A program made the position numbers and the translations under genes. Shown piece by piece: positions 43,597-51,665 of a stretch of 57,561 bases of DNA (positions are counted from its first letter, which is position 1; every line of letters starts with the position of its first letter). This DNA is from Bacteroidales bacterium (lineage in GTDB: Bacteria; Bacteroidota; Bacteroidia; Bacteroidales; UBA932), in assembly GCA_017630155.1 (NCBI GenBank), contig JAGBVU010000009.1:1-57561 (forward strand), written 5' to 3'. The notes under the pieces are model-generated. The model saw only the letters and a program-made list of their open reading frames with translations. It had not been told where the DNA came from and ran no database searches.

Positions 43597-44329
43597 ATCT
43601 TTGCAAATCTTCGTAATACTTATCTTTTACCCAGCCCCTGATTGTCAGGTAGTCTGATTTATACTTTCTGCCTTTGCTTCCCTTGTAGTTATTGAGAATG
43701 TCTATCATCGCCTTTGTTGGATCCTCTCCATACTCAGCACATAGCTTAGCATACTCATCCCTGGTTAGGGTTACAAAGTCAGCATACTTATATTTCTTTG
43801 CCTTTTCTGCCTTTGCTTTCTGCTCTGGAGTTAGCGGTGGTGGAGTTTCTGGTGATTGCTCCTCAGGAAACAGATCGCTCTGCTCTGGTGGTTTTTCAAC
43901 CTTTACAGGAACAGGAACTACTGGAGCTACAGGCTTTTCAGCATCGCCAGAGAAGATCTTAGCCTTAGTGATTTCTCCTCCTTTCTTTCCAGCCTCACGC
44001 CTTTTGGCTCTGATATTCTCCTCCCTCACTATATGCCTACTGTAATAAGCTCCATCGGATTCCCTTACAGCACAAAATCCGTTTTCCACTAATAGATCCA
44101 GCCAGGCATCACTACCTGTAGCATCCACACCGATCATGCGTATAATCTCCTGTTTGGTGTGTGCAACCTGGTTGGATTTCACCATAACGCCACGCTCTGA
44201 ACTCTCCCACATACAGCACAACAGATCAACCCACAGCCCCCTCACATCTGGAGGCAGCACCCTCATCCTGGGGCTTAGCCATTCCCCTGTATCAAGAGGC
44301 ATCGGTTTATTTGTTGTTTTTTTAGCCAT
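43520..44329 (-). CDS. Replication initiation protein (DnaD/replisome-organiser-like)
   Basis: A 269-residue protein. The N-terminal 110 residues resemble a winged helix used by phage initiators (LPPDVRGLWVDLLCCMWE, HTKQEIIRMIGVD). A Pro and Glu-rich linker (about 135-170) follows, then a helical C-terminal domain (FVTLTRDEYAKLCAEYGEDP, NNYKGSKGRKYKSDYLTIRGW) of the kind that contacts DNA and the loader. Paired with the downstream DnaC-like gene. Confidence 0.8.
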   Translation of the reverse strand: MAKKTTNKPMPLDTGEWLSPRMRVLPPDVRGLWVDLLCCMWESSERGVMVKSNQVAHTKQEIIRMIGVDATGSDAWLDLLVENGFCAVRESDGAYYSRHIVREENIRAKRREAGKKGGEITKAKIFSGDAEKPVAPVVPVPVKVEKPPEQSDLFPEEQSPETPPPLTPEQKAKAEKAKKYKYADFVTLTRDEYAKLCAEYGEDPTKAMIDILNNYKGSKGRKYKSDYLTIRGWVKDKYYEDLQRYGSKINGGATEPPKSPGESSYSSTL

Positions 44330-44386
44330 TGTTTGAGTTTTTATGAGCTGGGCAGGGTTACTACCCAGCTCTGAGTTTTCAGTGTC

Positions 44387-45142
44387 TTATACCTCCAAAA
44401 TTGGGATTTCTGGTGCGATCTCACGGATCTTGTTAATCACCTCATCCAGGCAGTTATCTCTGAACTGCTCTACACATTCATTAGCACCTGGAGAAACGAG
44501 CTGTAGAGCTACCTCACCATCCACGAGATAGTGATCAAATTCTACCTCTATCGCTGTCTTTGCAGTACCCTTGAAGATAGGCACCACGATAGTAAAGCTC
44601 TTAGGTAAGTTGCTCTCTACCTCCGTTCTGTACACCTCAGCCATTGAGCCAGATGGATCACGCTGTTTCTGGATCTCAGCCTTTGCTTTGGCTGTAAAGT
44701 TTTTGAGTTTGGTAACGAGCACCATGCACTGCTCTTTGTCGGCAAACACACCTCTGTTAAGGCGTAAGAACTGCCCCAGCTTGTTAGGATTCCAGCCAGT
44801 GTTTCCGTTGATGTTGAATTTCTTAAACACCTCAGAAAGCTCTACTGTACCTTTCAGCACGCCCTTAGTGTACTCATCATCTTCGTTCACTGTGAGGGTG
44901 ATTGTCATACTCTCACGATTCACCAGCACATTTGCACGCTTCTGATCCACCAGGTCTATGCGTTTCTCCAACCAGTCAAAAGGAGTGGAGATCACACCAG
45001 AGATATTCACTTTTACTGGCTCCTTAGTAGGCAATGATTCCTGAGCCTTAGCTGCTACACCTGTTCTGTAGATTACCTCAATAGGCTTTTCACCAGTGTA
45101 GTTTTCAATGTTTACGGTCAAGCCTTTTTCTTCTTTTTCCAT
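44387..45142 (-). CDS. Phage protein, possibly DUF2303-like
   Basis: A 251-residue soluble protein. Phrases such as STPFDWLEKRIDLVDQKRANV, RESMTITLTVNED, NKLGQFLRLNRGVFADKEQC and KLKNFTAKAKAEIQK recall the YfdQ/DUF2303 family of phage recombination-region proteins. The match is by eye and tentative. No enzymatic motif is seen. Confidence 0.6.
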   Translation of the reverse strand: MEKEEKGLTVNIENYTGEKPIEVIYRTGVAAKAQESLPTKEPVKVNISGVISTPFDWLEKRIDLVDQKRANVLVNRESMTITLTVNEDDEYTKGVLKGTVELSEVFKKFNINGNTGWNPNKLGQFLRLNRGVFADKEQCMVLVTKLKNFTAKAKAEIQKQRDPSGSMAEVYRTEVESNLPKSFTIVVPIFKGTAKTAIEVEFDHYLVDGEVALQLVSPGANECVEQFRDNCLDEVINKIREIAPEIPILEV

Positions 45143-45167
45143 TTTCTGAAATTATTAGTGGTTAATA

Positions 45168-45593
45168 CTATCCCTCTGTTCCTGTTCTGAGGGCACGGAA
45201 TACATTTCGCTGTCTTTCATCCTGTGTCATAGGTCGCTGTTCAAGCAGATAGCCCTCTGGAGAGTAGATACCTACCATTCCCTCCTCCTCATCTACAAAC
45301 TTGAAGCAATCGCCCTTGATCCAATCACCGCCCACTTTCAGCTCATCACGGAGCTTGGTAATTCGCTCTTGCAGTGGCTTGATCTTGCCTTTGTACTCTG
45401 CCTTTATTTCTGCCAGCTCCATATCCAGATCGTTAATCTGAATAAGCACATTGGAAAGCTCAGCACGCCTTTCGTTAATCTCTGCCTGATCAAATTTTCT
45501 GGTGTAGCTTCTTTCCAGAATCTGATCGCAACTGTTTCTCAGGATCTCCTCTCTTTCCTCTACAGGAGAATCCGCTAACATAATGTCTTTCAT
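45168..45593 (-). CDS. Coiled-coil protein, 141 aa
   Basis: A 141-residue protein with a central coiled coil (LIQINDLDMELAEIKAEYKG, PLQERITKLRDEL), followed by a short beta-rich end. Placed between the second DGR target and the DUF2303-like gene. Function unknown; perhaps an accessory of single-strand annealing. Confidence 0.65.
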   Translation of the reverse strand: MKDIMLADSPVEEREEILRNSCDQILERSYTRKFDQAEINERRAELSNVLIQINDLDMELAEIKAEYKGKIKPLQERITKLRDELKVGGDWIKGDCFKFVDEEEGMVGIYSPEGYLLEQRPMTQDERQRNVFRALRTGTEG

Positions 45594-45623
45594 TCCTGAA
45601 ACTTTTTAATGGTGAATAATATG

Positions 45624-46259
45624 TTACTTTAAGCGTTCTCCAGTAGTGAAATTGAATGCCAGGTATTCAGCCCACAGCTCAACGAACTGGGTACCGAAAT
45701 AGCGTGCTTTTTCTTCCGTTTCTTGGCACAAGCGGAACCCAAAGTCCGCATTCGCAGCCGAGGAGCGAATATACGTACCCAGATAACCGAAACCCGCAAT
45801 CGCACCATAATCCGCATGAGCAGACAGGAGGGCACCCCTCTGATCCTTGTTGAGATCCTGGATCTCTTTCTCAGTCCATAAAGCAAAGTATGGGTACCAA
45901 AACCATGTATCACCACTTGCATCAGGCTTAGGCTCCCAGTTTCTTCCCCAGAGAGCCTTAGCAATAGTTTCCAGCTTCATAAGAGCTATAATGTGCTTTG
46001 GCATAGTCTGGCGGTAATCCCAGTGATCGTTGATATGTTCACAAACGGCTCTTTCTGCATCCTTATCAGAATAGATAGGAGTAAGCCCCAGAGCTTCACA
46101 AGCATCCTCATAGGTCTTGATACTCTTATAATCATCCAGGTTAGGAGTGTTCGCCTTTGCAGCCTTGCCAAACAAAGCATCCAGCAGTTTCTTTCCGTTC
46201 TCATCAGCCACCTTGTAGGCAGCCTCTACATTCTGTTTTGAAATTTCAATTTTGCTCAT
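45624..46259 (-). CDS. DGR target 2: early-operon protein with internal variable repeat
   Basis: A 211-residue soluble protein without signal or membrane segment. N-terminal helices (ISKQNVEAAYKVADENGKKL, YEDACEALGL) precede a region with PKHIIALMKLETIAKALWG and WFWYPYFALW. The last third contains VR2, including YGAIAGFGYLG and ADFGFRLC, and about 34 more residues after it (QETEEKARYFGTQFVELWAEY). That tail means VR2 is internal, unlike in target 1. The lectin-like end resembles DGR targets, but the gene sits in the recombination-replication operon, far from the tail genes, so the varied protein is probably not a virion part. Its function is unknown. Confidence 0.88.
   Translation of the reverse strand: MSKIEISKQNVEAAYKVADENGKKLLDALFGKAAKANTPNLDDYKSIKTYEDACEALGLTPIYSDKDAERAVCEHINDHWDYRQTMPKHIIALMKLETIAKALWGRNWEPKPDASGDTWFWYPYFALWTEKEIQDLNKDQRGALLSAHADYGAIAGFGYLGTYIRSSAANADFGFRLCQETEEKARYFGTQFVELWAEYLAFNFTTGERLK
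45730..45836 (-). repeat. DGR variable repeat 2 (VR2)
   Basis: A 107-bp copy of the TR inside gene 45624-46259 with 12 substitutions, all at template adenines. It shares with VR1, not with TR, the TTGTGCC edge after GGGTTCCGC in coding sense, the mark of a true acceptor (IMH). It is about 13.6 kb from the TR on the circle. On the far side the match with TR extends three bases beyond that of VR1. Confidence 0.95.
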
Positions 46260-46407
46260 CTTTCAATTTCTTTAATTTTGTTATCAATCTCTTAGCTAAT
46301 CTTATCGCATTTTGCACTCTCAGGCTCTGCCCTGGTGGAATATGCTCTATGAGTACAGGTACCAGGCGTATCAGCTCAGATACCACAGCGTTAGGTATTC
46401 TTTTCAT
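46246..46407 (-). CDS. Small basic helical protein, 53 aa
   Basis: The start is taken at ATG 46407-46405 (MKRIPNAVVSELIRLV) rather than further upstream in the NinB-like gene. Its 53 residues form an amphipathic helix pair with a basic end (AKRLITKLKKLKDEQ). Overlaps both neighbours. Function unknown. Confidence 0.55.
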   Translation of the reverse strand: MKRIPNAVVSELIRLVPVLIEHIPPGQSLRVQNAIRLAKRLITKLKKLKDEQN

Positions 46408-46822
46408 TGCTTTTCCAATAACGATCAGGATCTGGAATCTCAACCCCTAAATACTCCCTGGCATATTCTCTCAGTTTCTCACAATAGGTAGAGAATGTAA
46501 CTGTGTCCATTGTGGCTGTTGATCCAGGAAACTCTATAATCTCTCCAGTATGCTTGTTTATCACCTTATCGGCTGTCATTTGAGCCTTGAAAAACTCGTG
46601 TACCTGTTCCACGCTCACGAACTCCCAGCCAGCATCTATTAAGGCATCCAGCAGCATAGGATAGATACAGCCCCAGAGCCAGCCGTTTTGATCGTTAGAT
46701 CTGGGCTTTCGTACTTTCTTAACCTCAATCCTGTAGATACCATCGCAAAACTGCCTGAATAGCTCATACAGAGGTTTGAGATCAAATAAGCCGTTCCTTT
46801 TCTCTACCTGTACCTTTCTCAT
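46391..46822 (-). CDS. NinB-like recombination protein
   Basis: A 143-residue protein with RKPRSNDQNGWLWGCIYPML in the first half and an end with DTVTFSTYCEKLREYAREYL. The RSxxQNxxxWG pattern is that of NinB (lambda Orf), which helps RecA-independent or Red recombination by binding single-stranded DNA. It is located in the RecT operon, which agrees. Confidence 0.75.
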   Translation of the reverse strand: MRKVQVEKRNGLFDLKPLYELFRQFCDGIYRIEVKKVRKPRSNDQNGWLWGCIYPMLLDALIDAGWEFVSVEQVHEFFKAQMTADKVINKHTGEIIEFPGSTATMDTVTFSTYCEKLREYAREYLGVEIPDPDRYWKSNEKNT

Positions 46823-47178
46823 AAGAATTTCATTTGACTTTCCAGGCTCATTCTTACCGCATGGATAGCACCCTCTCTATTCTCCAGGCTTTTCAGGTAG
46901 TCCTCTACCTCTGCTCTGGTAGTAGCAATGTAGTAGCCATCACTGGTAGCAACCACGCACCTTACCAGTCCTGAAACCCTTATGTGATTTATGATCTTAC
47001 GAAGCCTCGGAGTATCTACCTTGTAGCCCTTTTCTTTGAGGGCAGAACAGATCTCCTTATTCGTAATGGAGTTTGCCTTTCCTACCTTTGTCTGTAGTCC
47101 TCTTACCACGATAGGCACCAGGATCTCCTGCTCATATTGTGATAGGGGTTGTGTCTGTTGTTGGAAACCTTGAATCAT
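46819..47178 (-). CDS. Winged-helix-like protein, 119 aa
   Basis: A 119-residue protein with a helix-turn-helix-like core: SITNKEICSALKEKGYKVDT, PRLRKIINHIRVSGLV and the wing CVVATSDGYYIATTRAEVEDYL. Such proteins bind DNA. Overlaps both neighbours by 4 bases. It could be an operon regulator or a replication factor. Confidence 0.7.
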   Translation of the reverse strand: MIQGFQQQTQPLSQYEQEILVPIVVRGLQTKVGKANSITNKEICSALKEKGYKVDTPRLRKIINHIRVSGLVRCVVATSDGYYIATTRAEVEDYLKSLENREGAIHAVRMSLESQMKFL

Positions 47179-47903
47179 AATCGCTGTACATTTATTGTTA
47201 AACCTTTCCTGGCAGCATAAACCGCCTTTCCAGTAGTCCTTTCAACCTCCGATACAAATAGCTGCTCATCGGCATTGTTATCAGATATGTGGATCAGCAC
47301 AATGTTTTCCACCTTTGAGAGGTCTGTAGTAGCCAGGATCTCCTTGCACATATCCAGCTCCAGGTGAGAGGTCAGCAGTCGTTCTCTCTGTGATAGGAGT
47401 GTACGCCCTGCTCTGATAGCCTCTGTGAGCTTCTTATGAGAGTAGTTACATTCTATGAGAATGTGGCTTAGATCCTTGAAACGGTACTCACACGCACAAC
47501 TATCTGTGAGAAACATTATCTTTCCACTTTCAGGGTGATCTATCAGATAACCCACACATGGTACATCGTGGTAAGCGTTGAATGGCAGCACCTTGAAATT
47601 GCCAAACTTGTAGCCCTTACCCAGCTCCAGGGTGATAGATCGTGTGCTCTCTATGCCTTTTGCAGCCCATACCTCAGGCAGTGCCAGCGTATAAAAGCCA
47701 TTATCCACCATCGTTTTGATATACTTAGCGTGATCGTTGTGCTGGTGAGTAATCAGGCAGCCCACCACCTTGCGTATGTTGAAATCCAGGGCTTTTTTCA
47801 CCTCCAGAAAGCGGATCCCAGCCTCCAATATCAGAGCCTCGTTTCCACAATCCAGGATATAACAGTTACCGCTGGATGAGCTGCCTAATACTTTCAGTTC
47901 CAT
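47175..47903 (-). CDS. MBL-fold metallohydrolase, probable RecT partner nuclease
   Basis: A 242-residue metallo-beta-lactamase-fold protein. ITHQHNDHAKYI (HxHxDH), FLTDSCACEYRF (Asp) and the late His residues (SHLELDM, LIHISDNN) give the two-metal site, in the YycJ-like form. Next to recT on phage genomes this family is thought to serve as the exonuclease that makes single strands for annealing, replacing RecE. Confidence 0.85.
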   Translation of the reverse strand: MELKVLGSSSSGNCYILDCGNEALILEAGIRFLEVKKALDFNIRKVVGCLITHQHNDHAKYIKTMVDNGFYTLALPEVWAAKGIESTRSITLELGKGYKFGNFKVLPFNAYHDVPCVGYLIDHPESGKIMFLTDSCACEYRFKDLSHILIECNYSHKKLTEAIRAGRTLLSQRERLLTSHLELDMCKEILATTDLSKVENIVLIHISDNNADEQLFVSEVERTTGKAVYAARKGLTINVQRL

Positions 47904-47906
47904 ATC

Positions 47907-48875
47907 TTAATAGCCTGGATCTACCTCCTGAGGATCTGCTGCTGGAGCTGGCAACTGTCCCTGTTGTGAAACATCCTCATATACCACCGCCTCTGCATCC
48001 AATACTACTGGTGTCTGATCTTCTGGAGCATTACCAGAGGTTTCACCCTCGTAATCATCAGCTATGGCGTTCTGCATTTCTACAGAGAGATAGCCGTACT
48101 TGCTCAGGAGGTTACGGATAACGGTTTTGATAGCCATTCCGTGGAAATTACCCATCCATCCTACAGCGTTGCTGTCAGATACAGGGAGAGCTGCCAGGTT
48201 AATAAGGGATTCTACTGTAGTTTCCTTTTTCAATCCCTTAGAGAAACGCTTAGCGTGCATAGCCATCTGCTCAACTGTCATATAGAGAGTTTTGGCAAAG
48301 CCATTAAGCAGCTCAAAGTAGCAGAAATAGCCTACAACCTTATCAGAGGTGCGTTCACCATCAAATGCGATCTCTCCTGTGAGCTTATTTACCTTTCTCA
48401 GCTCACCCTCATACACAGCATCGGCATTGAGTGTACGGTACTGCCCTGTACGCATTGCAAGCTGGATCAATCCTTTGTAACCGATCTGGAAAGTAGGCTC
48501 CATCACTTTCTCCCAGCGTTCTCTCTCCACACCTTGCTCATCGGTATATTTCACCTTTCTGTTATTGTTGAAAGGAATGATAAAAGCATAGCCCAGAGCC
48601 TTGTTAATAGGCAAATGCAATACAGCAGCTTTCAGGGCTTCCATAACCACCGCCTTAGGCTCACACTGCTGGAGGCTCTTATCTCCGTTGTAGAGGTCAA
48701 TAACTGAGGCTACAAAGGTGCCAGAGTTCTTACCCAGAGCATTCTTGAATTGAGCCTGTACGCTCTCTGCATTGAGCATATTTTTCAGGAGATCTACACC
48801 TCTCTGCTTCTTTGCTACCTGTCCTGCCTGGCTCGTTGCAGTCGGTACCACTTGTGTTGTTGCTTGTTGTGCCAT
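47907..48875 (-). CDS. recT: RecT single-strand annealing protein
   Basis: A 322-residue RecT: SVQAQFKNALGKNSGTFVAS, then LPINKALGYAFIIPFNN, GYKGLIQLAMRTGQYRTLNAD and MAIKTVIRNLLSKYG are the known family segments. It anneals complementary single strands in phage recombination and replication. An acidic, Pro and Ala-rich end may bind partners. Between the MBL nuclease and the SbcC-like ATPase. Confidence 0.93.
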   Translation of the reverse strand: MAQQATTQVVPTATSQAGQVAKKQRGVDLLKNMLNAESVQAQFKNALGKNSGTFVASVIDLYNGDKSLQQCEPKAVVMEALKAAVLHLPINKALGYAFIIPFNNNRKVKYTDEQGVERERWEKVMEPTFQIGYKGLIQLAMRTGQYRTLNADAVYEGELRKVNKLTGEIAFDGERTSDKVVGYFCYFELLNGFAKTLYMTVEQMAMHAKRFSKGLKKETTVESLINLAALPVSDSNAVGWMGNFHGMAIKTVIRNLLSKYGYLSVEMQNAIADDYEGETSGNAPEDQTPVVLDAEAVVYEDVSQQGQLPAPAADPQEVDPGY

Positions 48876-48881
48876 AGCTGA

Positions 48882-50846
48882 TTATTTTATGGTTAAAACT
48901 TTGTCTGTACTTACTACCAGATTGATAACCTGGGATATGGTAGGGATGATCTGATTTACACTCTCTCTGTTGTCAATGAAGATCGGAGCACTGATACCCT
49001 TTGCCTGGCAAATGGCATTGATAATATCCAGTCCAGCGTTCACCTTACCAGCAGCATTCACATCAGGATATGGAGTGCCGTTCACCGTACATACACAGGT
49101 GAGCTTTTCACCACCGTTAAGCTGCTCATCAACGAAAGAGAATGATACCAATCTAAACAGCCCATTGATACGCTCCAGGAGTTTTGCATCCTTATCTTTC
49201 TGGAAAGAGAGGGCTGTATATTCCCATTTCTCCAGGTCTGCCAGCTTCTGGTTGTTCTGGATTCGTTTCTCCTCCAGAGCCTCTATTTCACGCTCTGCAC
49301 GCTCTATCTGCTCACGCTTAGCCAGGCGTTTGTAAAGCTCCTGGATATTCTCATTAAGCACTGATTTAGCTTGCTGGAGTTCTGAGGTATCTACAGGCTT
49401 CACATCTACTGTGAGCTGGTTTTCAAGCTCGGTAATCTCGTTACGGAGGTCTATAATCTCCTGATCGCTGGAGATAAGCAGATTTACATCTGGTGCCTCT
49501 GGTCTGTTAGCTCTCGCCTGTTCTATCAGCCCCTTTGTAGTGGTGATCTGCTGCTCCAGAGCTGCTATCTCAGCCAGAGTATTCTCACGCTGGATCTGCT
49601 GCTGCTCTTTCTGCTTTGCCTTAGCCACGCCCTGCTCTTTGTTCTTACGGAGTTTTTCAGCCTTAACCTGGTTGAAATTAGCCTGTAGCTCTCTTTGCTT
49701 AGCCTCCATATCTTCAACCTCCAGAGGTCGCTTACAGGTAGGGCAAACAAAAGCACCATCAGGGTACTGGATCTGCTCAGCATTGATTGTACGATACTGC
49801 CCACGCAATGTGTTCAGCTCGTTATCCAGGCTTGTTATGGTAGCCTCTATAGAGGAGAGGGTAGATCTCTTTCTCTGTAGGTCTGCCTCCTGGTTTCTCA
49901 GCTTATATTCCAGATCTCGGATCTTTATATCAGCCTCATGCGCTCCCTGGCTTGCCTGGCTACGGATAGCATTCTCTCTGTTAGCTATGGCGATCTTCTT
50001 TTCACCGATCTGCTTCTGAATGCCAGCCTTACGGCTATACTCCTGTTCGTTGATCTTAGATTTGTCGGAGATCTGGCTGTCAATATCAGCCACTCGCTGC
50101 TTCTTTTCTGCCAGCTCTGCATCCAGGGCTACCCAGTCCTCAGCTTCTGGCTTCAATCGGTTTGCAGTGTCTATCTGGCTCGGTATCACTGCCAGCTCAT
50201 CCTTGCAAGCTCTTTTCTTAGCTGCTACCTCTTTGGCATACTGAGCCAGTGAACGCCCAGAAAGCTGAGCAAGCAGATCCAGGTATTCAGGTTTGAGCTG
50301 GGCTACCTCATCATCGGTAACACTGCCAGCCATATCCAGGAGCATAGATTTCTGCACATCTGGCTTTAATGAGGTGAAGCAGAAAGGATTTGTTACCATC
50401 TTGAAAAGATCCTCAGGGAGGATAGCTGCTATTTCTGCATCATACTCCTTTTTGGTAGCCAGTTTTACATCATTCAGGAAATACTCTGTCTTGTGATTCT
50501 GTAGAGTTTCCTCTGTAGTACCTCTGGGCTTAACCCAGTTTTCCACATAGCAACGCTGTAGCTTGATTTCGGTGCCATCCACATCCAGCACACCAGTAAC
50601 AGAGTGCTCCAGGTGTAGAATAGGCTTTCCAGTCTGGGGATCCAGCGTTTTAATGTTGAAATTACTATCTGAGCGACCTGTACTGTCTTTACCGAACAGC
50701 AGCCACAGGAACGCATCAAACACAGTAGTCTTACCAGTACCATTTTCTCCACACACTACAGTTACCTGATCGGAGAAATTGATTTCCTGGCTTCTTACTC
50801 CCTTGAAATTTACCAGGGATAAGGATTTCAGTTTGATTGTTCGCAT
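48882..50846 (-). CDS. SbcC/Rad50-like AAA ATPase
   Basis: A 654-residue ATPase with two long coiled coils. Walker A GENGTGKTTVFDAFLWLLFG (about 34-53) at the N-terminus; a zinc-hook CPTCKRPLEVED (about 367-378) in the middle; and a C-terminal Walker-B-like PIFIDNRESVN. The last has Asn-Arg where Asp-Glu is common, a form seen in phage members. It would process DNA ends along with RecT and the nuclease. First large gene of the early operon. Confidence 0.88.
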   Translation of the reverse strand: MRTIKLKSLSLVNFKGVRSQEINFSDQVTVVCGENGTGKTTVFDAFLWLLFGKDSTGRSDSNFNIKTLDPQTGKPILHLEHSVTGVLDVDGTEIKLQRCYVENWVKPRGTTEETLQNHKTEYFLNDVKLATKKEYDAEIAAILPEDLFKMVTNPFCFTSLKPDVQKSMLLDMAGSVTDDEVAQLKPEYLDLLAQLSGRSLAQYAKEVAAKKRACKDELAVIPSQIDTANRLKPEAEDWVALDAELAEKKQRVADIDSQISDKSKINEQEYSRKAGIQKQIGEKKIAIANRENAIRSQASQGAHEADIKIRDLEYKLRNQEADLQRKRSTLSSIEATITSLDNELNTLRGQYRTINAEQIQYPDGAFVCPTCKRPLEVEDMEAKQRELQANFNQVKAEKLRKNKEQGVAKAKQKEQQQIQRENTLAEIAALEQQITTTKGLIEQARANRPEAPDVNLLISSDQEIIDLRNEITELENQLTVDVKPVDTSELQQAKSVLNENIQELYKRLAKREQIERAEREIEALEEKRIQNNQKLADLEKWEYTALSFQKDKDAKLLERINGLFRLVSFSFVDEQLNGGEKLTCVCTVNGTPYPDVNAAGKVNAGLDIINAICQAKGISAPIFIDNRESVNQIIPTISQVINLVVSTDKVLTIK

Positions 50847-50851
50847 ATCAA

Positions 50852-51136
50852 TTACCTGTTAATGATTGAGTTGATTTTTTCTGATTTATCGGCTGCCATG
50901 AGATCAGCCATTGAGTAGAGAACTTTAGAATTTGCTGAGCTTCCACCTCTACTACCTGTAATGAAACCCTTTTGCACCCAGCGTTTCACACGGCTCTCCT
51001 GAAATAGCCTGTACGCCTCTCTCTGTGAAATAAGATCCACAGAGGGCTTAGTCTGCTTAACATAGTTAGCAGCACCAAGCTCTGCCATTTCTGAGCAGAG
51101 ATTTTTAAGCTCGTATAATTCCAAAGTGATTTGCAT
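50852..51136 (-). CDS. Helix-turn-helix protein, excisionase-like
   Basis: A 94-residue protein. The stretch LISQREAYRLFQESRVKRWV followed by QKGFITGSRG and YSMADLMAA looks like the MerR/Xis-type winged helix found in small phage and transposon regulators. It may be the excisionase partner of the integrase, although it is not next to it. The ATG overlaps the stop of its own upstream neighbour. Confidence 0.7.
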   Translation of the reverse strand: MQITLELYELKNLCSEMAELGAANYVKQTKPSVDLISQREAYRLFQESRVKRWVQKGFITGSRGGSSANSKVLYSMADLMAADKSEKINSIINR

Positions 51137-51357
51137 TATCGGATTCTTTTAGCTCGTGCAACCTTTTCAAAGTAATGTTTCACGCTCTCGCATCCGTAGG
51201 CATCATCGTTATAGAGAACAATAGCCATAACGAAGCACATACCAGCAGTGAAGAAATGCCAGTACGCACCAAAGAAGATAGCTCCAATAAGAGCTGATAA
51301 ACCAAGAATAGCCCAGATAGCTACCCAAATAAGATTTCCTAAAGTTTCTGCTTTCAT
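51136..51357 (-). CDS. Small membrane protein with two helices
   Basis: A 73-residue protein with two membrane helices (LIWVAIWAILGLSALIGAIF and FFTAGMCFVMAIVLY), and a basic end. The leader GCAACACCGATT lies just before its ATG. Early phage membrane proteins often act in superinfection exclusion or host shut-off; nothing more can be said. Confidence 0.7.
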   Translation of the reverse strand: MKAETLGNLIWVAIWAILGLSALIGAIFFGAYWHFFTAGMCFVMAIVLYNDDAYGCESVKHYFEKVARAKRIR

Positions 51358-51376
51358 AATCGGTGTTGCATTTTGA

Positions 51377-51592
51377 TTAGTTAAACAATTCGTTTTCTGC
51401 TACTCCAAGCTCTTTAGAGAGCAAAGAGATTCTGAGTGCATCAGGCTTTTGTGTGCCTGCCAGCCAACAGCGTACAGTTGTTGGATGTACCTTGCAAATG
51501 TCAGCCATCCGCTTAATCCACTCTGTTTTTGGAGCCACCACCTTTTGAGCTGGCAGCTTGTCATAGATTTTTCTGAATGTACTTTTTTTCAT
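51377..51592 (-). CDS. Cro-like repressor
   Basis: A 71-residue helix-turn-helix protein (AQKVVAPKTEWIKRMADICK, HPTTVRCWLAGTQKPDALRI). It starts the leftward early operon and is divergent from the CI-like gene, as Cro is. It should bind the operators between 51593 and 51779 to switch to lytic growth. Confidence 0.82.
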   Translation of the reverse strand: MKKSTFRKIYDKLPAQKVVAPKTEWIKRMADICKVHPTTVRCWLAGTQKPDALRISLLSKELGVAENELFN

Positions 51593-51608
51593 TTTTTACT
51601 CGGTTAAT

Positions 51609-51640
51609 TATGTTCGGCAAACACATTTTCACTATATTTG
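51609..51640 (+). promoter_or_regulatory. Operator and rightward promoter candidate of the CI region
   Basis: TATGTTCGGCAAACACA (51609-51625), 7 bases, TATATTTG (51633-51640). This repeats the geometry of the late promoters. A second -7 box, TATTTTTG (51722-51729), is nearer to the repressor ATG at 51780 and may be its main promoter. TTTACTCGGTTAA (51595-51607) adjoins on the left, at the ATG of the Cro-like gene. Confidence 0.6.
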
Positions 51641-51665
51641 CACCACTATTCCCTAAATAGTACCG

